Shown here: positions 50,501-63,900 of the stretch, piece by piece
Layout of the letters: each line of letters starts with the position of its first letter
Numbering within the stretch: the stretch's first letter is position 1
Source: Amblyornis subalaris
Lineage: Eukaryota > Chordata > Aves > Passeriformes > Ptilonorhynchidae
Length of the DNA stretch: 64,000 bases
NCBI GenBank assembly: GCA_018881555.1
Contig: JACAXG010000002.1
Span: forward strand, 22,829,183-22,893,182
Direction: 5' to 3'
Notes under the pieces: model-generated
Databases searched by the model: none
What the model saw: only the letters and a program-made list of their open reading frames with translations
What the model was told of the DNA's origin: nothing
Program-made: the position numbers and the translations under genes

Positions 50501-53500
50501 CCGTTTCACTAAGTGCCAGTTTAGATTGGGAACATTTGCTATTTCTAAGTGCAATTATCATCTCTTGGGGAATCCTTCTGGGTTTGTGGAACTGTTTGCA
50601 GTTTGCCATTGTCAAAGCTCCCCCAAGTAACTTATTTGTGCTGCCAAACTTCACCCTGGTCATTTGATTTTTCAGCGCTGCAATGGGCAATTGAGAGTGT
50701 GGCCTCAGCACCAACGGATTCCTGTGAGAGACCAGCAATAAGCCTGAAAAATGTTTTTTGGAAATCTAAAAAGACAATACACTTGTCTTTGTTGTGCAAC
50801 ATGATCTCCTCTCACAAATACTGTGTTGAGGCATTCATCCACGTATCTGCTAATGTTATTCCTCACACNAGTTAATTTAGTTGAGACAGATGTCAGGCTT
50901 ACTTCGAAAATTAAAACCACATACCAAAATACAAAATTTCAAGGAATACAGCAGAAACAGTGAAGGGAAACAAGACTGGGTCAGGGGAAGACTTTGAATC
51001 CTTTCAATTTAAATTAATATATTGTTTAAATACATGCACAATTAATTGTCTAGGCTATATTAATAAACTTGTAGTTTAAAAATACACACTTGCTATACAC
51101 TGCAAGACAGTTTTGAATATAAATTTTGGCAGGCTTTAAAAATCTTCACACACCTCAATGCTCCATAAAAGAAACTACAAAAAACCAGTTCAAAAGTGGG
51201 AGGAGCAGGATCTTACTAAATTATAGTACTTTGGGCTTGCAGATTGTGAGTATTTATTAAATGCCTCCCTTTTCGCCTCCAGGAAAGGTTTTTTTTTTCA
51301 CTTGCAGAGATTAATTATACTATGCCCACAAGTTACAATATTAAACTGGCAATACTGCACATGAAATACAGTTTCAGATAATTAAAAAAGCCCTTTAGTT
51401 ACAGTCACTTAAGTGCAGAAAACACTTCTAGAAAGAGTTCTCTGCTAGTGCAGCAACACTCAATAGTTTTAAAATTAGTACAGAAGGCTTAGAGAGGAAT
51501 ATCTCCTGGCTTGAGAGGGTGGTGGTGGAGTGCTATGAAAAAAATTGGCAAAATTGTGATTTTGCCACTTTCACACTACGAAAGTAGATTAATGAATCTC
51601 TACTTCAGCAAACATTGTTAACAGTAACTTTAAATATAGAGGTTTAAATATTAAAAACTAACCACACTTACTCAGGGCCTACGTTCTACTAGGAATAGTC
51701 AGAGAACAATGAGTACTCACAGCAGAAGTCATGCCAGGAGATATGCCGTGTTTTGCTGATGCACAGATACGGTGCAAACAGGTGCTGCGCTATTCCAATT
51801 TATTTGATTAATCCAGAAACAGTTCTACACTACATGGACTTAAACTAATAAGAACGTTTCTGTCCTTTCGAATAGTTGCTACAACAACCAAAAGCTAATG
51901 TGGCAAATAAAAAGGAAACCAAAACATTACACGGATGTGCTGAAAAGACACCGCGAACAGTCAGAGGCAGGTATGTGGCACTGGCTTCAAGGAGAAATGT
52001 TTCAGTTTACGTATGTTTCAGTCTTTCTTAAAAGTATATTATTCTTAGTGAGTACATGTGAGAGAAAGCAACTTCTGCTCATAACATGAATATATCTACA
52101 GTCTACCAGTCTAAAGATTTCCTCAGCTTATCAAATACACCCTCCACACACACTGCTCTCAGAATATCAGCAAGACCAAGGCTGGTCCTTGTCTTCAAAA
52201 GTTGTTTTCATGGCCTGGGTTTAGGACAAAAAAATGTCATTTGCAAGTTCAGCAAGAAGTCCTCAGCTACAGAATAGCTCTACCACTATTAATTCGTATG
52301 AGATGCTAAAGTAGAGTTCTTTTCCTTCCCCCGAAATTAGAAGCACCAGTCGTCCCTATACTTTCTCCCATCAACATCCCACTGGCCATTTTCCTCTTTC
52401 CCTAGCCTAGGTGTAGTGTCACTATTTCACAATAATATTTCCTAAGCCACATCCATGTGTAATTACACCTCTCAAAACCCATCTTATGTTTGTATTTTTG
52501 AGAAACACATCATGATAGTTACAACTTGCCTTCAAGACACAATGGTCATGATAATCCATCTACAAAATGGAGATTGGAAGGAGCCATGCATTTATACTCT
52601 CAAAAATAAGCTTAGAAGCAGTATCATTTGAAAACAGCTCTTCCCTTCTGTGTCAGGAGGGCTGTAGCGTAACTTACACAACATAAAGCACCACTCAGCA
52701 CTGGAATCTGTGTTCCTCACACTGAGATACTGAAACTCTTTATCCCATAACAGGCACTCGCAATATATGCAAAGCAACATAAATGCAGCAATTAATTCAA
52801 AGGAGGAAAAGTGTTTAAAATCAAACAGCTGCCTAACGAAATGTGCTATATTTTACTAAGACAATACAAAACTTGTATTTTTGAAAAACTGAGACCTGGT
52901 TGCAAGAAGAAAAGACGATCTTGGCAAATTGGAGATAGTTATGATGGATGACAGTGACCTGAAGGTCTTACTTGATTTCTGAAGGTTGGGAGGAAATTCA
53001 CAGGACACAGAGCTGAAGGTAACCTATTCTCAACCAATTCAACTCAGAATTAACTTAAAGTAGTCAACTATTTGCAATCTTTTTTTCTTTGTTAAAATAG
53101 GAAACAGGAACAAGGAAGATAAGGAAACTTGTCTGTCCTTTCACGAAGAAAAAAAAAACAACACATAAATAGATTACCCTTTTCTCTCTTATTGTTTTAT
53201 GAAAAAGAAGGCATTTGTTGAATTCAAACATGAAGGTACAGATAAGATCTAATCATCTGAGGACACTTACAGAAACAAGGTTTTGTTTGTAAGGAACAAA
53301 AGGAANTTATGGATTCGGGAAAGGGTAACTTATGAGACCTGCTTGCAGATAGGCTGCTCTTTGGTATTCTATAAAGCAATTCAGCAGAAAGAGACCTAAT
53401 GCTTATTTTGATTTGCCACCAAGATCAATAAGATTGAAGATGTTTCTGAGGAAAACTCCTCAGCAATAAGATCTTATATGAGATCACCATGATGAGAAAC

Positions 53501-55077
53501 TGATCTGCATTTAGACTGACTCTGGCTCTTACTCCTTTAAATGCAGTTTTATTTTTCAATTCAACACTTGTCCTGTTTCACACAGAATTGTGCCTGAAGT
53601 GACTTAAAATTATGCAACATCCACAGAACTCCTGCTTAAGAATTTCACAAGTCAATACATCTACAGCTTATTTTGTGAATCTGTGTAATATTATTACAAA
53701 CTCAAACCTTGGAAATTTTTATACCGCTTCTGATTTCAAATGAAACTACATAAAGTGTTTTAATTTTCAAGAAATTATGTGCCATTTTGTTGGATGCAAA
53801 AAAAACAGGATTCCATTAAATAGTTCCTCAAATACATTAAATTGCACAACTATCATTCTCCTGAAGACAATAAATAATTTCCATTTTCAGAGAACAGAAG
53901 GAAACAGAAACATGACTTAACCTTGAAGTTCACTCAAACTACTCTGGTTTCAAGCACTCAATGTCCAATAACTAACTAGATAATAATTATTTATTAACAT
54001 TTTTGATGTCTACCTCGAGTAGACAAACAGTGCAGCAAGATCAATGTAGATGTTGTATTTTCCAAATTATTTTTGTAATCATAACTGCTGTCTCTTAGCA
54101 ACCCCCATATATAGTTGAGGATTTGATAAGTGCTCTATTTAGGCTGTTTTAGGAAATATTTCCACTTCAAAATATGTTTTGCAAACATTATACAAAGTAA
54201 GTTCCTGTTAAAATCAAAATAATGTATTGATTTTGTCTCAGCTATGGAAATTAGTAAATTTTTCAGCTTTCTGTTTGGAAAACAGAAGCTATTTGAATAC
54301 AAAAATTGATGTCAAACAGTTTAATTCTTCATTTTTCTGCAAAACTAAAGATAAGGACAGTTCATAGGACTGCTTTCTTATGCTTCCTCAAAATGATGTT
54401 GCTCTTCAGCTATTATTTATCCAGCCATATGTCCCCCTTGGACACTGAAAGTGTCTTACCTCGTTACACTAGATTTCTGCACTGTGCCTCTCCTACTAGA
54501 ACTTTTCAGCTCCATATTTGTTCTACACTGATAATGAGTTGGGCATTATTTAGCATCTCCTGTACAACATTTAGAGGTGCAAAGTTATATTAATGAAAGA
54601 GAAAGCCTGATAAGGCGGTCTGATGCAGATTAACAAATTTTTGCAAGGAATGGAAATAAATTCCTAAGAACTGCACACAGCTTCAGCTACCTTGGTGACT
54701 GTAGAGAGTACTGTTTTTTCCTTGTATAGGATTTCTCCTCGTCTCTACCCCCTNCCCCTTAGAGTTTTTGTTCCCTGCTTATTTAATGTGGTGCCAATGA
54801 GTTCCATAGTAAAAGTTTAATACAAGACAGTATTTAATCCAACAAAACAGTATTTTTATCATGCAGCAATGCCATGTTCCATTTATTCTCATTCAGACAC
54901 TAATCTATAAAAGTCACAGAAAGCATCTTCATTTACTGTTACTTTTTATACANAACAGAAGCAAGACACATCACGCTGCATGACAGAGAGCAGAAAGAAA
55001 ACATGTTTATCACCTATAAGCTTTTCAGCTGATTTACTGTTTTATGCTAACGTCACTAAGCACAAAAATACACTCTA

Positions 55078-55254
<177 letters not shown>

Positions 55255-55814
55255 TCAATATTAAACACATTTAATTCAGTTCTTAACCAAATTCCTGTTG
55301 TATGTGCTAGAACTATGAAATACTCAACGCAGGATGACATTGGCACTGTTTTCCAGGTGTCAATGGGATGCCTGCTATAAGAGTTACATCCTGTCCTCTC
55401 CACTTCTACTGTTATCTGCAAACTTATGGTCAAGACACACTCAAAAACAAGTGATTTTTAGGAAGGGAATTCACTGTGTCATATATCAATTTTATTTCCC
55501 TTAAGCATATACCTCTGAAACTGAGAGAAGTAGCGTTTTTAAAGAAGGTTTTTCTCCTAGAACAGGATTCTTTAGGTCAAAATTAAGCTCACAGTAGTTT
55601 TCAGATTCTGGCAGAGACTTGCTTGCATAAAACTAGCTGGTTCAAACTCAGTACAGCTAATAACAGCAGAAGGATGGTAAAGTGGGCAGGTAGAACACCT
55701 AGAAAATGTTTTGAGGTTTTTATGATATAATGTTTTAAGACTATAAATGCATCTGTAGCTACTTTCATGTCATTTTGCGCAAACAGATGAAAACTTTTAC
55801 AACTAAACATATCA

Positions 55815-56345
55815 TTACAAAAGCATGTTTTGGTCAATGAGAGGTGCACCACGGATAAATACTCCTTTGGGAAAGAGCCTTGCAGAGCCCAGCACAGCAG
55901 TGCTGTGGTAAGAGCAGAGGGCATCCACGTCGGGAGCCAGGGAAACAGCTTGACTCAAGAACCCCTCACACTCTCCATCACCACCATCAGACACATCTGG
56001 TCCACAACTGGCCTTTCTTGGGGTGGTTGAGGTGTATGGCCAGGAGCCCACCTGTCCCTCCCCAGCTATGCAGTGAGAACAATGCACACAGCTCTCCAAG
56101 CCTGGTAATGAACCACTGCCACTCCAGCAGGTCCAACACTTCCCTTTACCAACCACCACCTTTAGCCCCTGCTCAGGAATAGTCTTCTTTAAAGGCCACC
56201 ACAAGCAGCAGGACTTTATGTAACAGAAAAAAAGATTTTGCCTCCTTGCTGTCCCTCCTCCCCTCTTCCACAAGGCACAGCAGTGCTGGGAATGCCAGAG
56301 GTCATCTTCTAGACAAAAAGCGACAATTTCAGACCTTTTCAAAGA
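55815..56345 (-). other. GC-richer intron 1 segment with the longest natural open frame (unknown)
   Basis: A 175-codon frame (56342-55815) lies on the MAN1A1 sense strand about 640 bp upstream of exon 2. The conceptual product is Cys-, Trp- and Ser-rich with no domain, signal peptide or repeat that I recognise. Plus-strand frames of 66 and 100 codons overlap it. Low stop density is partly explained by local GC content. It might be a lineage-specific alternative exon, a decayed retrocopy or chance. I do not call it a gene. Confidence 0.2.
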
Positions 56346-57288
56346 TACTGCTTCAGGCTGTCAGATGACAACACTGCTCTGCCCTTGCTTTCAGACCTCT
56401 TCTTGAGGCCATGTGTGTCAAGGATAATTCTGTTAAATAACAGTTATAATCCTAAATTTAAAAGCAGCAGCCTTGGGACATGCTGATAATAGTAATCCTG
56501 CACTTTCTCCCTTCCTCTTTCCTTTGCTCAAACCACAGAGAAATTATGTCAATTAAAAATCTGCATTAAGCCGTACTATAATAAATGACAACAGATTTTC
56601 TAGAGTACTGCTATACCTGTGAGAATAAACATTTCTTTGCTATTAATGGGAGAAAAAATGCACATCTATCCTGCAGGAAAATTCATGGATATTAATCTAC
56701 ACTGCAGGTCCAGCTTTACAAAAACAAAAATTGGCAACTGCAGTTAATACATGAGGATTTTCAATGAAAAGATTAGTCTGGTGTCAGATCTCAGCTGAAA
56801 GGCAGAAAGTAAGAGGCCCTGTGGAAATGGTCTCCGGCCATGGATGGCACCGATATGCCTGATGGCAGGAGCTGTGTCCATTGCTTGATTTCATTGCAGA
56901 GTGGCTTAGGAGCTCTCCAAGGATGGGGCTTTTTGTCCCAAACCAGAACAGGTACTAGGCAGCCAACTGGCAGACTTTATGCCAATGGGGCAGTCCCAAT
57001 CCCTGGCTACAAGTATCAAGACTACATAAAACCAATCGTGTCCACAGCATATTTTCTAATTTACCAATTGAAATTTTCTGGTAATTTTGTCTATTACACA
57101 TGAAAGACTTATTCTGCCCTGCCATCATATGCCAGACCTGCAAGCTCAGCTTTAGATACTAACGTACAAATTCTCTGAGATTTCAGGAGGCTAAATCCTA
57201 TGCTTTGTCAAAGCTCATTTTCTCATGCAATCACATCAGAATCTTTTCATTTGCTTAATCTTAATCAGGGAACACCACACCAAAGGGC

Positions 57289-57305
57289 TTTTTTTTTAAA
57301 AAAAA
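57289..57305. repeat. T9A8 palindromic homopolymer junction
   Basis: Nine T residues are followed directly by eight A residues, a self-complementary A-tract. Such sites are prone to length change and sequencing error. Confidence 0.8.
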
Positions 57306-57635
57306 CAACTCTGAAATTGTAACTAAGTGGCCTGAATCAAAGTGCCTGAAGATGCAGTATTACAACAACATTAAAATTGCTCAAGCCAGTACTGACATTG
57401 TCCTTCCCTTTTTCTGTCCTTTTCCTCCTAGCACATCCATGCTCCTTCTCTTGTGCAAGAGATGCAGTGGTCATCTATTCCCACACCAAGTCAGTTCAGG
57501 AAACAGAAACTTTTGCAAGTGAAATTTTTGTTTTGAGGATCATTTTCGTCTTGTCTGATTCCCCAAGTCAGACCATCAAGAGTATCAGAGTTACTAAGAC
57601 GGAAAGGCAGGAACAGAAACCCACAACCAAAAAAC

Positions 57636-57659
57636 CCAACCAACCAACCAACCAACCAA
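57636..57659. repeat. (CCAA)6 microsatellite
   Basis: Six perfect CCAA units are flanked on the left by A/C-rich sequence and on the right by CAAACAAA. This is a likely length-polymorphic site. Confidence 0.95.
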
Positions 57660-58399
57660 CAAACAAATGAAAAAGCACCCTCCCCCAAAACTTTAGGAAA
57701 TATTCCAGTAGGAAAAACCCCAACAGAATCTCCTGAGCAAGAGATTAAGTTCATCTCTTTTGGCTAATCAAAGCGTTCTTTAGAGTTCCTCCAGAAAGCC
57801 TAGATTTAGACAAAACCACTGAGGTTAGGAAGTAAATTTACTCCTAAGAAAATGCACCTCTAGAACATCCTTGCTTTAGACATTTGGAGATTTATGGACG
57901 TACATTGAAAGCAAAACGCAGCTCCAAAAGCAGTCGGTGAGCCCTCTAGTGTTTCAAAAGAAATGAGTCATTCCAACTAGACACAAATGAGAATGGCTAT
58001 TTAGAAAAAAGTTACTAAGACTCAGTGTTACTGTGTGGCAATGAGCCATTAGATAGGGGAGCCAAAAAACCCGACCTTAATCAACACTGCCTTGCTGCAC
58101 AAGTGAACTTGGGTATCTAACCTATCAAGAAGTCTCAATTTCTAGAATTCAGTACATCAGAAATACCCTACAGGCTTTCCCCCCTGTGGAAATTACAAAA
58201 CTGTAATAAGTTTCCCACTACATTTTCTTATTTGTTAATAGCTTAATTTTCTATGTAAGAATGAAAAAGTTCTAAAATATTAAGAAGCAATTTTAATAAA
58301 CTCAACCCACAGATAATTCTTTGATTAGGCAAAACTCCTAGCACTGGTACTTCAGGAATGAATTTTAATGGTTTTTTTGAGAAATCCATATATCTTTGC

Positions 58400-58860
58400 A
58401 GTCTTCACTGGAGAAGGAGAATCCACAACCAGCAGCGTGTTTCAGTGCTCTGACACTCTCACAGCAGAGATGTTTTTCCTCACATTCAGACAGTACTTCT
58501 TACGTTTCAGTTTGTGCCCGTTGCCACTTATCTTGTTGTTGGGCACCACTGAAGAGTCTGGCCCCACCCTCTTGACACCTGTCCTTAAGATATTTGTAGG
58601 TATCGATAAAATCCCATCTCAGTTGTCTCTTCTCCAGGTTAAACAGGCCCAGCTCCCTCAGCCTTTCCTCATAAGAGAGAGATGTTCCAGTCCTCTAATA
58701 ATCTTCATAGCCCGTTGCTAGGCACTCTCCAGTAACTGCTTGTTTTTCTTGAACTGGAGAGCCCAGACCTGAACACAGTTCATTGAACCTCAAACTCTAC
58801 AAGAGCCTGACAGCTCCTTGTGAAAGCCCTGTGCCTATGTTAGCCAAGTCTGTTTCTGAT
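58400..58860 (-). mobile_element. CR1 LINE fragment (about 460 bp)
   Basis: Landmarks on the plus strand follow the reverse complement of the CR1 3' region. They are GAATCCACAACCAGCAGCGT, TTTTTCCTCACATTCAGACAG, TTTCAGTTTGTGCCCGTTGC, AAATCCCATCTCAGTTGTC, TTCTCCAGGTTAAACAGGCC, CAGCTCCCTCAGCCTTTCCT and a GAGCCCAGACCTGAACACAG end. This is the longest CR1 copy in the window. It lacks the extreme 3' tail and is 5'-truncated. It lies in sense with MAN1A1. The 117-codon plus-strand open frame over it is incidental. Confidence 0.92.
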
Positions 58861-60103
58861 GGAGTCCTACCTCAGGTCTCTCACAGCCAGAGGAACAGCT
58901 GAAGGTTTGAGTAGCTAGCATTGTTTCACTAGTAAGCTTTCTGCTTTTCCATCTTCAGAAAAAAATGAGGCACGGATTCTTACTTATGACGTCATAAAAT
59001 GCCAAAACACTACCCCACNTCTCTTGGAGAATAATGAACTGTGCTGTTGTAATTGCTATCAGGAAAGTCACTTAGACGAAAAAGGTGAAGGTCTGACCAC
59101 GCACAAAAGGAACTGAGTATCTCTTTAACTCTAAAGGAAGCATTTCTAAATACAATTAAAATCCTTCTAACCCCCTGAAATAATAAAAAAGTAAAATGCA
59201 ACCCCCAGCAATTCGTTCTGTGAAAGGAGAGACAAAGACCTTTTCTACAGCTGTAATGTTGGCCAACTAAAAGATGATGATAACGCACTCCCATTTGTTG
59301 GAATTTTAGTTACCGCCATCTTTCAAAGCACTCTAACACAACATCTACAGAGGACACGAGTCACCTGAAATTTGCAAAATACAGTTCTATTCCAACAAGA
59401 GTACCCAAGAGTTAAGGCACAAAACGCTGACAGAAAACAACGGCGATGCTGAATCAGCACAGTAATAGTGGTATTTAGGTGTAAACGCCTGCAGTACCAG
59501 GTGGAGTGACAATAATAACTTAATAAGGTTTATTTTTAGCAGTTACATATAAGTGGGGGAGATGTCAAAGAGGATGACAGGAAAAGAATTAAAGCCTCCT
59601 AGAACTGGGATGCTAAAGGGAAAAAAAAATTCGTTGCATGAAATAGTACCACCCTGACCTTCAACACAGTCATTTAAATCTTGCCAAGACACAGGAGGAA
59701 AGCAGAAGACTANAGTACTGAAAGTTCACGAAATGAAGAGACAAGTTAATAAAAACCAAACAACTCCCCCCCAAACCAAACCTACCCCCACCAAACCTNT
59801 GAAGAAAATGCAAAAGTTTATCTAGTCTCTATTAAACTCTCATTGCTAGATTAAATCACCTTTCCTTTCTCAGATTACACTGATCTTTCTACACATTTAA
59901 GTTATCCTTACCTTTTAAGCTCCTTACCGGAACTACGTGTTCACTCAGTCTAGTCTCCCTGCATCTGCTCTCCTTGCTGCTATATCATTCTTTCACAGTC
60001 TCAGCAAGGGAGATGAAGGAAGACCCTAGAATTAGTAAGAAACTTCAGCAGACATTCCACTTGAACTTTCCTCCTGTACAAATCAAGTTGAATGGCTGAG
60101 GAC

Positions 60104-60650
60104 TGCACTGGGTCTGTTTGGATGGAGTTAGCATCCATCACCACAGCCCATATGGCGTTTTGAATTGGTGCCTGAAATAATGCTGATAACACAAGTGTTT
60201 TGGCTATTGCTGAACAGTGCTCGTACAATGGCAAGGCTTCCTCTTTTTCCAACTCCTGCCCCTTTTCCACTGCCCCAGAGAGGCAGAAGGGAGGAGGTGG
60301 CTATGAGGTTGACAGGTGACACAGCTGGGAGAGCTGGCCCAAGCTGGTCAAAGGGTTAATTCCCTACCACATTAACATCATGTTCAGTAACAAAAACTGG
60401 GGCAGAGGAAGTAGGAAGGGTTTTCCAAGGGGGCTGTTGCTCACAGACTGGGCATCAGTCTGATTGTGGGAGGTGGTGAGTTATTGCCTTTGCATTGCTT
60501 GTCCCTGCCCTCTCCTTCCCTCACCTCATAAACAGGCTTTATCCTGACCCACCAGTTTGCTGGCTTTCATTCTTCCTGTTCCCTCCTGCAGCCCACCTGG
60601 GCCAACAGCTGTGTGGATGCTTGGTTGCTGGCACTGGTGAACCCACCACA
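60104..60650 (+). mobile_element. Diverged ERVL-like LTR (avian type)
   Basis: The span matches, in order, the landmarks of an LTR family I recall as common in birds. These are a TG start with a GTTTGGATGGAGTTAG-like segment; a GCTGATAACAC...TATTGCTGAACAGTGCT block near 60180-60220; GACACAGCTGGGAGAGCTGG near 60317; GGTCAAAGGGTTAATTCC near 60347; an ATAAACAGGCTTTATCCTGA-type polyadenylation region near 60528; and an end in AACCCACCACA. The TATA region is degraded (AGTAACAAAAAC near 60386). Flanks AGGAC and AAGTC agree at only three of five positions, so the duplication is decayed or the boundaries are off by a few bases. It is about 547 bp with no internal retroviral sequence beside it. It is old and antisense to MAN1A1. 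Confidence 0.78.
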
Positions 60651-60826
60651 AAGTCTCATAGCATCTTCAGGGCAGGAAGTTTGTGACCACAATACAACCC
60701 CCCGCCGGTTTCTTTGCTCTGATGACAATGTTACATTAAACATTAGCAAAAACTCCAGTTCTAGAAAGCCTTATGTTCTTACTTTCAGTTCCCATTAGTG
60801 TTGATGAATAGGTTAACTAAGACTCG

Positions 60827-60985
60827 GTGAATCAGAATCATAGAAGGGTTGAGGCTGGAAGNGACTCTGGAAGTCATCTTGCCCAAACTCCACTGAAAGA
60901 CCTGTTCTCAACTGCTTTCACAGCCCCNGAGTCCCAGCCAAATCGCAGCACTGCTGAAAAACTTCACAATCATGNTGGGAATCTA
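60827..60985 (-). mobile_element. CR1 LINE fragment (3' end, short)
   Basis: GAATCATAGAAGGGTTGAGG followed by CTGGAAGNGACTCTGGAAGTC and GCCCAAACTCC is the reverse complement of a CR1 3' terminus. After about 80 bp the match fades, so the right boundary is approximate. It lies about 180 bp from the end of the ERVL-like LTR at 60104-60650 and is a separate insertion. Confidence 0.85.
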
Positions 60986-63900
60986 TTATCAGTAAATGTA
61001 ACATTACCTTTGAAATTATTGCCACCAATTACGATTTCTCTGTGAAAAGCTGTATGTCCCGTTCAGCTGACTGACTACCACTTCCATAAAGCTATGCTGT
61101 ACATATGAAAGCTCTGTTTAATATGCTCTTACTGAATCTACTGATTACCACAGTGAGTAATTTTTTGGAAATATACAGCCTTTGTTGCTTTAGTTATCAA
61201 AAGTATTACATTTGTGTTTCATCAACTTCACAATGGTATTTCGTGTAAAATTACACTTTAAAGAAATACAAGTTATTAACTGAGTGTANTGATCATCTAT
61301 TGAATAATGTGCATCTTAAAAACATGAATTAATAGGTGCATTTTCTCTATATCTCCATACATAATACTTTTTCTAGGATTAGTAAGAAAAACTACATTGT
61401 AAAATCATTTGACNATTGCCCTTGTTTCTGAGCATGATCTTTGTTACCTTTGTCAATATTCACTATTATTGGCTTGGTAGTACTTTAAACCTTTTATTTC
61501 AATCTTTTCTTACAGTTCTGCATGGAATCAAAACACATTCCAATNTCTCTTCCATTTGGAAGTGTTTTGATCACCAATTACAGCCTTGACTTTTTTTTTT
61601 TTAAAGTAATTTCTATCAGTGTTNACAGCTTTTTACCCTGTTCAGACTTGCTCTATACTGGAAATTCTAGGTAAAGATGTAGGATGTTCTACTGCAGTTA
61701 CTTCTTTGCTAATTAGTTAATAACCTTATCTAAGCAAACATGCAGTTATGACTAAGAGTGATANACGTCTGCTTTTGGCTCTTTCAGTCACTCTGTCTAC
61801 TGTTATACTGGACTGCTCTCAGCATTCATTTTAAGCAACTTCTCATAAAACAAAAACTCAAAGTTAACTTCTTAACTGAAGACCAAGATTCACTAGAAAA
61901 CTAGTTGAAACTGGTTTATATTCAGATCATGCTTTCTGTGGGTAGAATTGTGTCTAGAGTTTGTTTTCAAACAAAAATTAGCAAATATAGCTGTCTGGAT
62001 TTTATTTTAAGCTCTTTATTTTCTGTTACTATTTCTTTTTCCAGAAACAAANCTGAAGAAATAAATGTATAAAGAAAAAGAAGGTTCATCTCAGTTGATA
62101 CTGTTTACTTTTTTTCTCTTGAATCTGACAGAAGAAGATACAAATGACACATTCCCTTTCTCTATTGGCATGAGAAATCTGTTTTTCTCCTTCAAGACAG
62201 AAAATAGATCCTGTCACTATCAACCTCCATATATATAATCACTTCTTATCTGTCAGCAAGAAGATTATTGCAAATCAGGAGCTTGACAGATTTCTGGTGT
62301 TTATAACCTCATTTCCTAATGGCATCATCCTGAGTTAAAAGCAAACTACACAGTGTCAATGTTTGTTTAATAGTCACTGCCAAAGTGTCACCATTTCTAA
62401 TTTAGCAGGTGGATGACAACCATGCTTCAAAGCCCTTGCAAGCTGGAAGAGTTCCTGTGAATGCTTCCTGATGGGACTCTGACCTAGCCAAGAAAAGCCA
62501 CAAAGGAAACTTTAGTACTAATTAATTGGCCAGTAACAAGAACTCCCAGTCGCTGTTTTCCACTAAGCAGCAGACAAGGCTTTTAGGAATATTTAGGTGC
62601 TCACAGCTTCATTGTGCATTGTGATAGGAATGAAGAGCTCTTAGCAACTGACAGGTTCATCCAACAGTGCTGCCCACAGAGTAGGGCACTGCCACACACA
62701 AAGTGGGGGAAATACCTCTAACTCTTGCCGTGGCAATAGAACTGAGGTAACTGAACTGATTGACAGGATTTTCCATTAATATTAAACATGCACCTCGTAT
62801 CATGAACTCCTTCATACGGTTCTGTATTTAATAGTCTGTATTAAAGGCGTATGCAAGCAAAATCCTACCACTCCTCAGCGTTTCAGTATCTTACAAATAA
62901 TTCACTTCTTTCCTGCAAAGAGAAAGTAAAATAAAAAAAATCTAGTATCTGCATAGAAATAAGGAAGTAAGAGGGAAAATAAAAATATTAAGGCCTATTC
63001 TGAGGATTAATTCATCATTTGTATTGCAAAGCACTTCAAACTCCTCAAATAGAAAGCCTGACAGAAATGCTAAGTATTATTCCCTCATGTGTTAAGTTAC
63101 AGATAAGGTTCTATTCTTATATTTTCTATTCCTCAAAGTAGCTTGTAAGCCTCCTTAGTACTGTATTAAACTATCCAACTAATATTCATCCTATGCCATT
63201 CTGGGCATCATTTATTAACCAGGNACAGACATTGCACAGTGCTTCATTCTGTTACTCATTTTAAAAGGAATCAATTATCCTATTAATTCCGTAACAAGAA
63301 TTCTAATTAAAAGGTAACTAAAGAGAACAGGAAATTTGCAGGTAAGGTATTTTCTACACTTCTTCTATTACTGCATATTTTATTTAATGCACAAGTACAC
63401 AAGAAAAAAGAGACTATTTCATGTAAGAAATAACTAATAAGAACAGCAGCCCTTACGCTTTGATATGTCTGCACTAAAAAAAAAAAACGAATTCATTTGA
63501 AAATGACTGTATGACACATGATAACAAGCCATGTTTTATTCATTTGTCAAGTGTACCTCTCTTTGTTAACAGTAATGTACTGCTAAAATTATGAATTTAC
63601 TGAAAAACTGGAGATACCAGAAGGTTTTATTACCAGTTTCTGAGATGTGGGCTACAGTGCTTTAATTATTGAATGGTTCATTTTAGTAGAAGACACAGAG
63701 TGTTAAGGCACAGAAACTTGAAGGAAGTTTACCTGCATACTTCTGATGTTAATATCATTCAGTACAAGCCAATATCTAGNGTCTGCTTCTTACCTGGCCA
63801 TCTCACCAGCACAGATACAGGGAAAACAAACTATTTGGTGCAGCACAGAAACATCCTACCTAAGACCCTTTTCTTGATTAATCAAAAACTAAGAAGGCAA

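Noticed and set aside
58368..58721. A 117-codon plus-strand open frame
   Set aside because: It reads the antisense strand of the CR1 fragment at 58400-58860.
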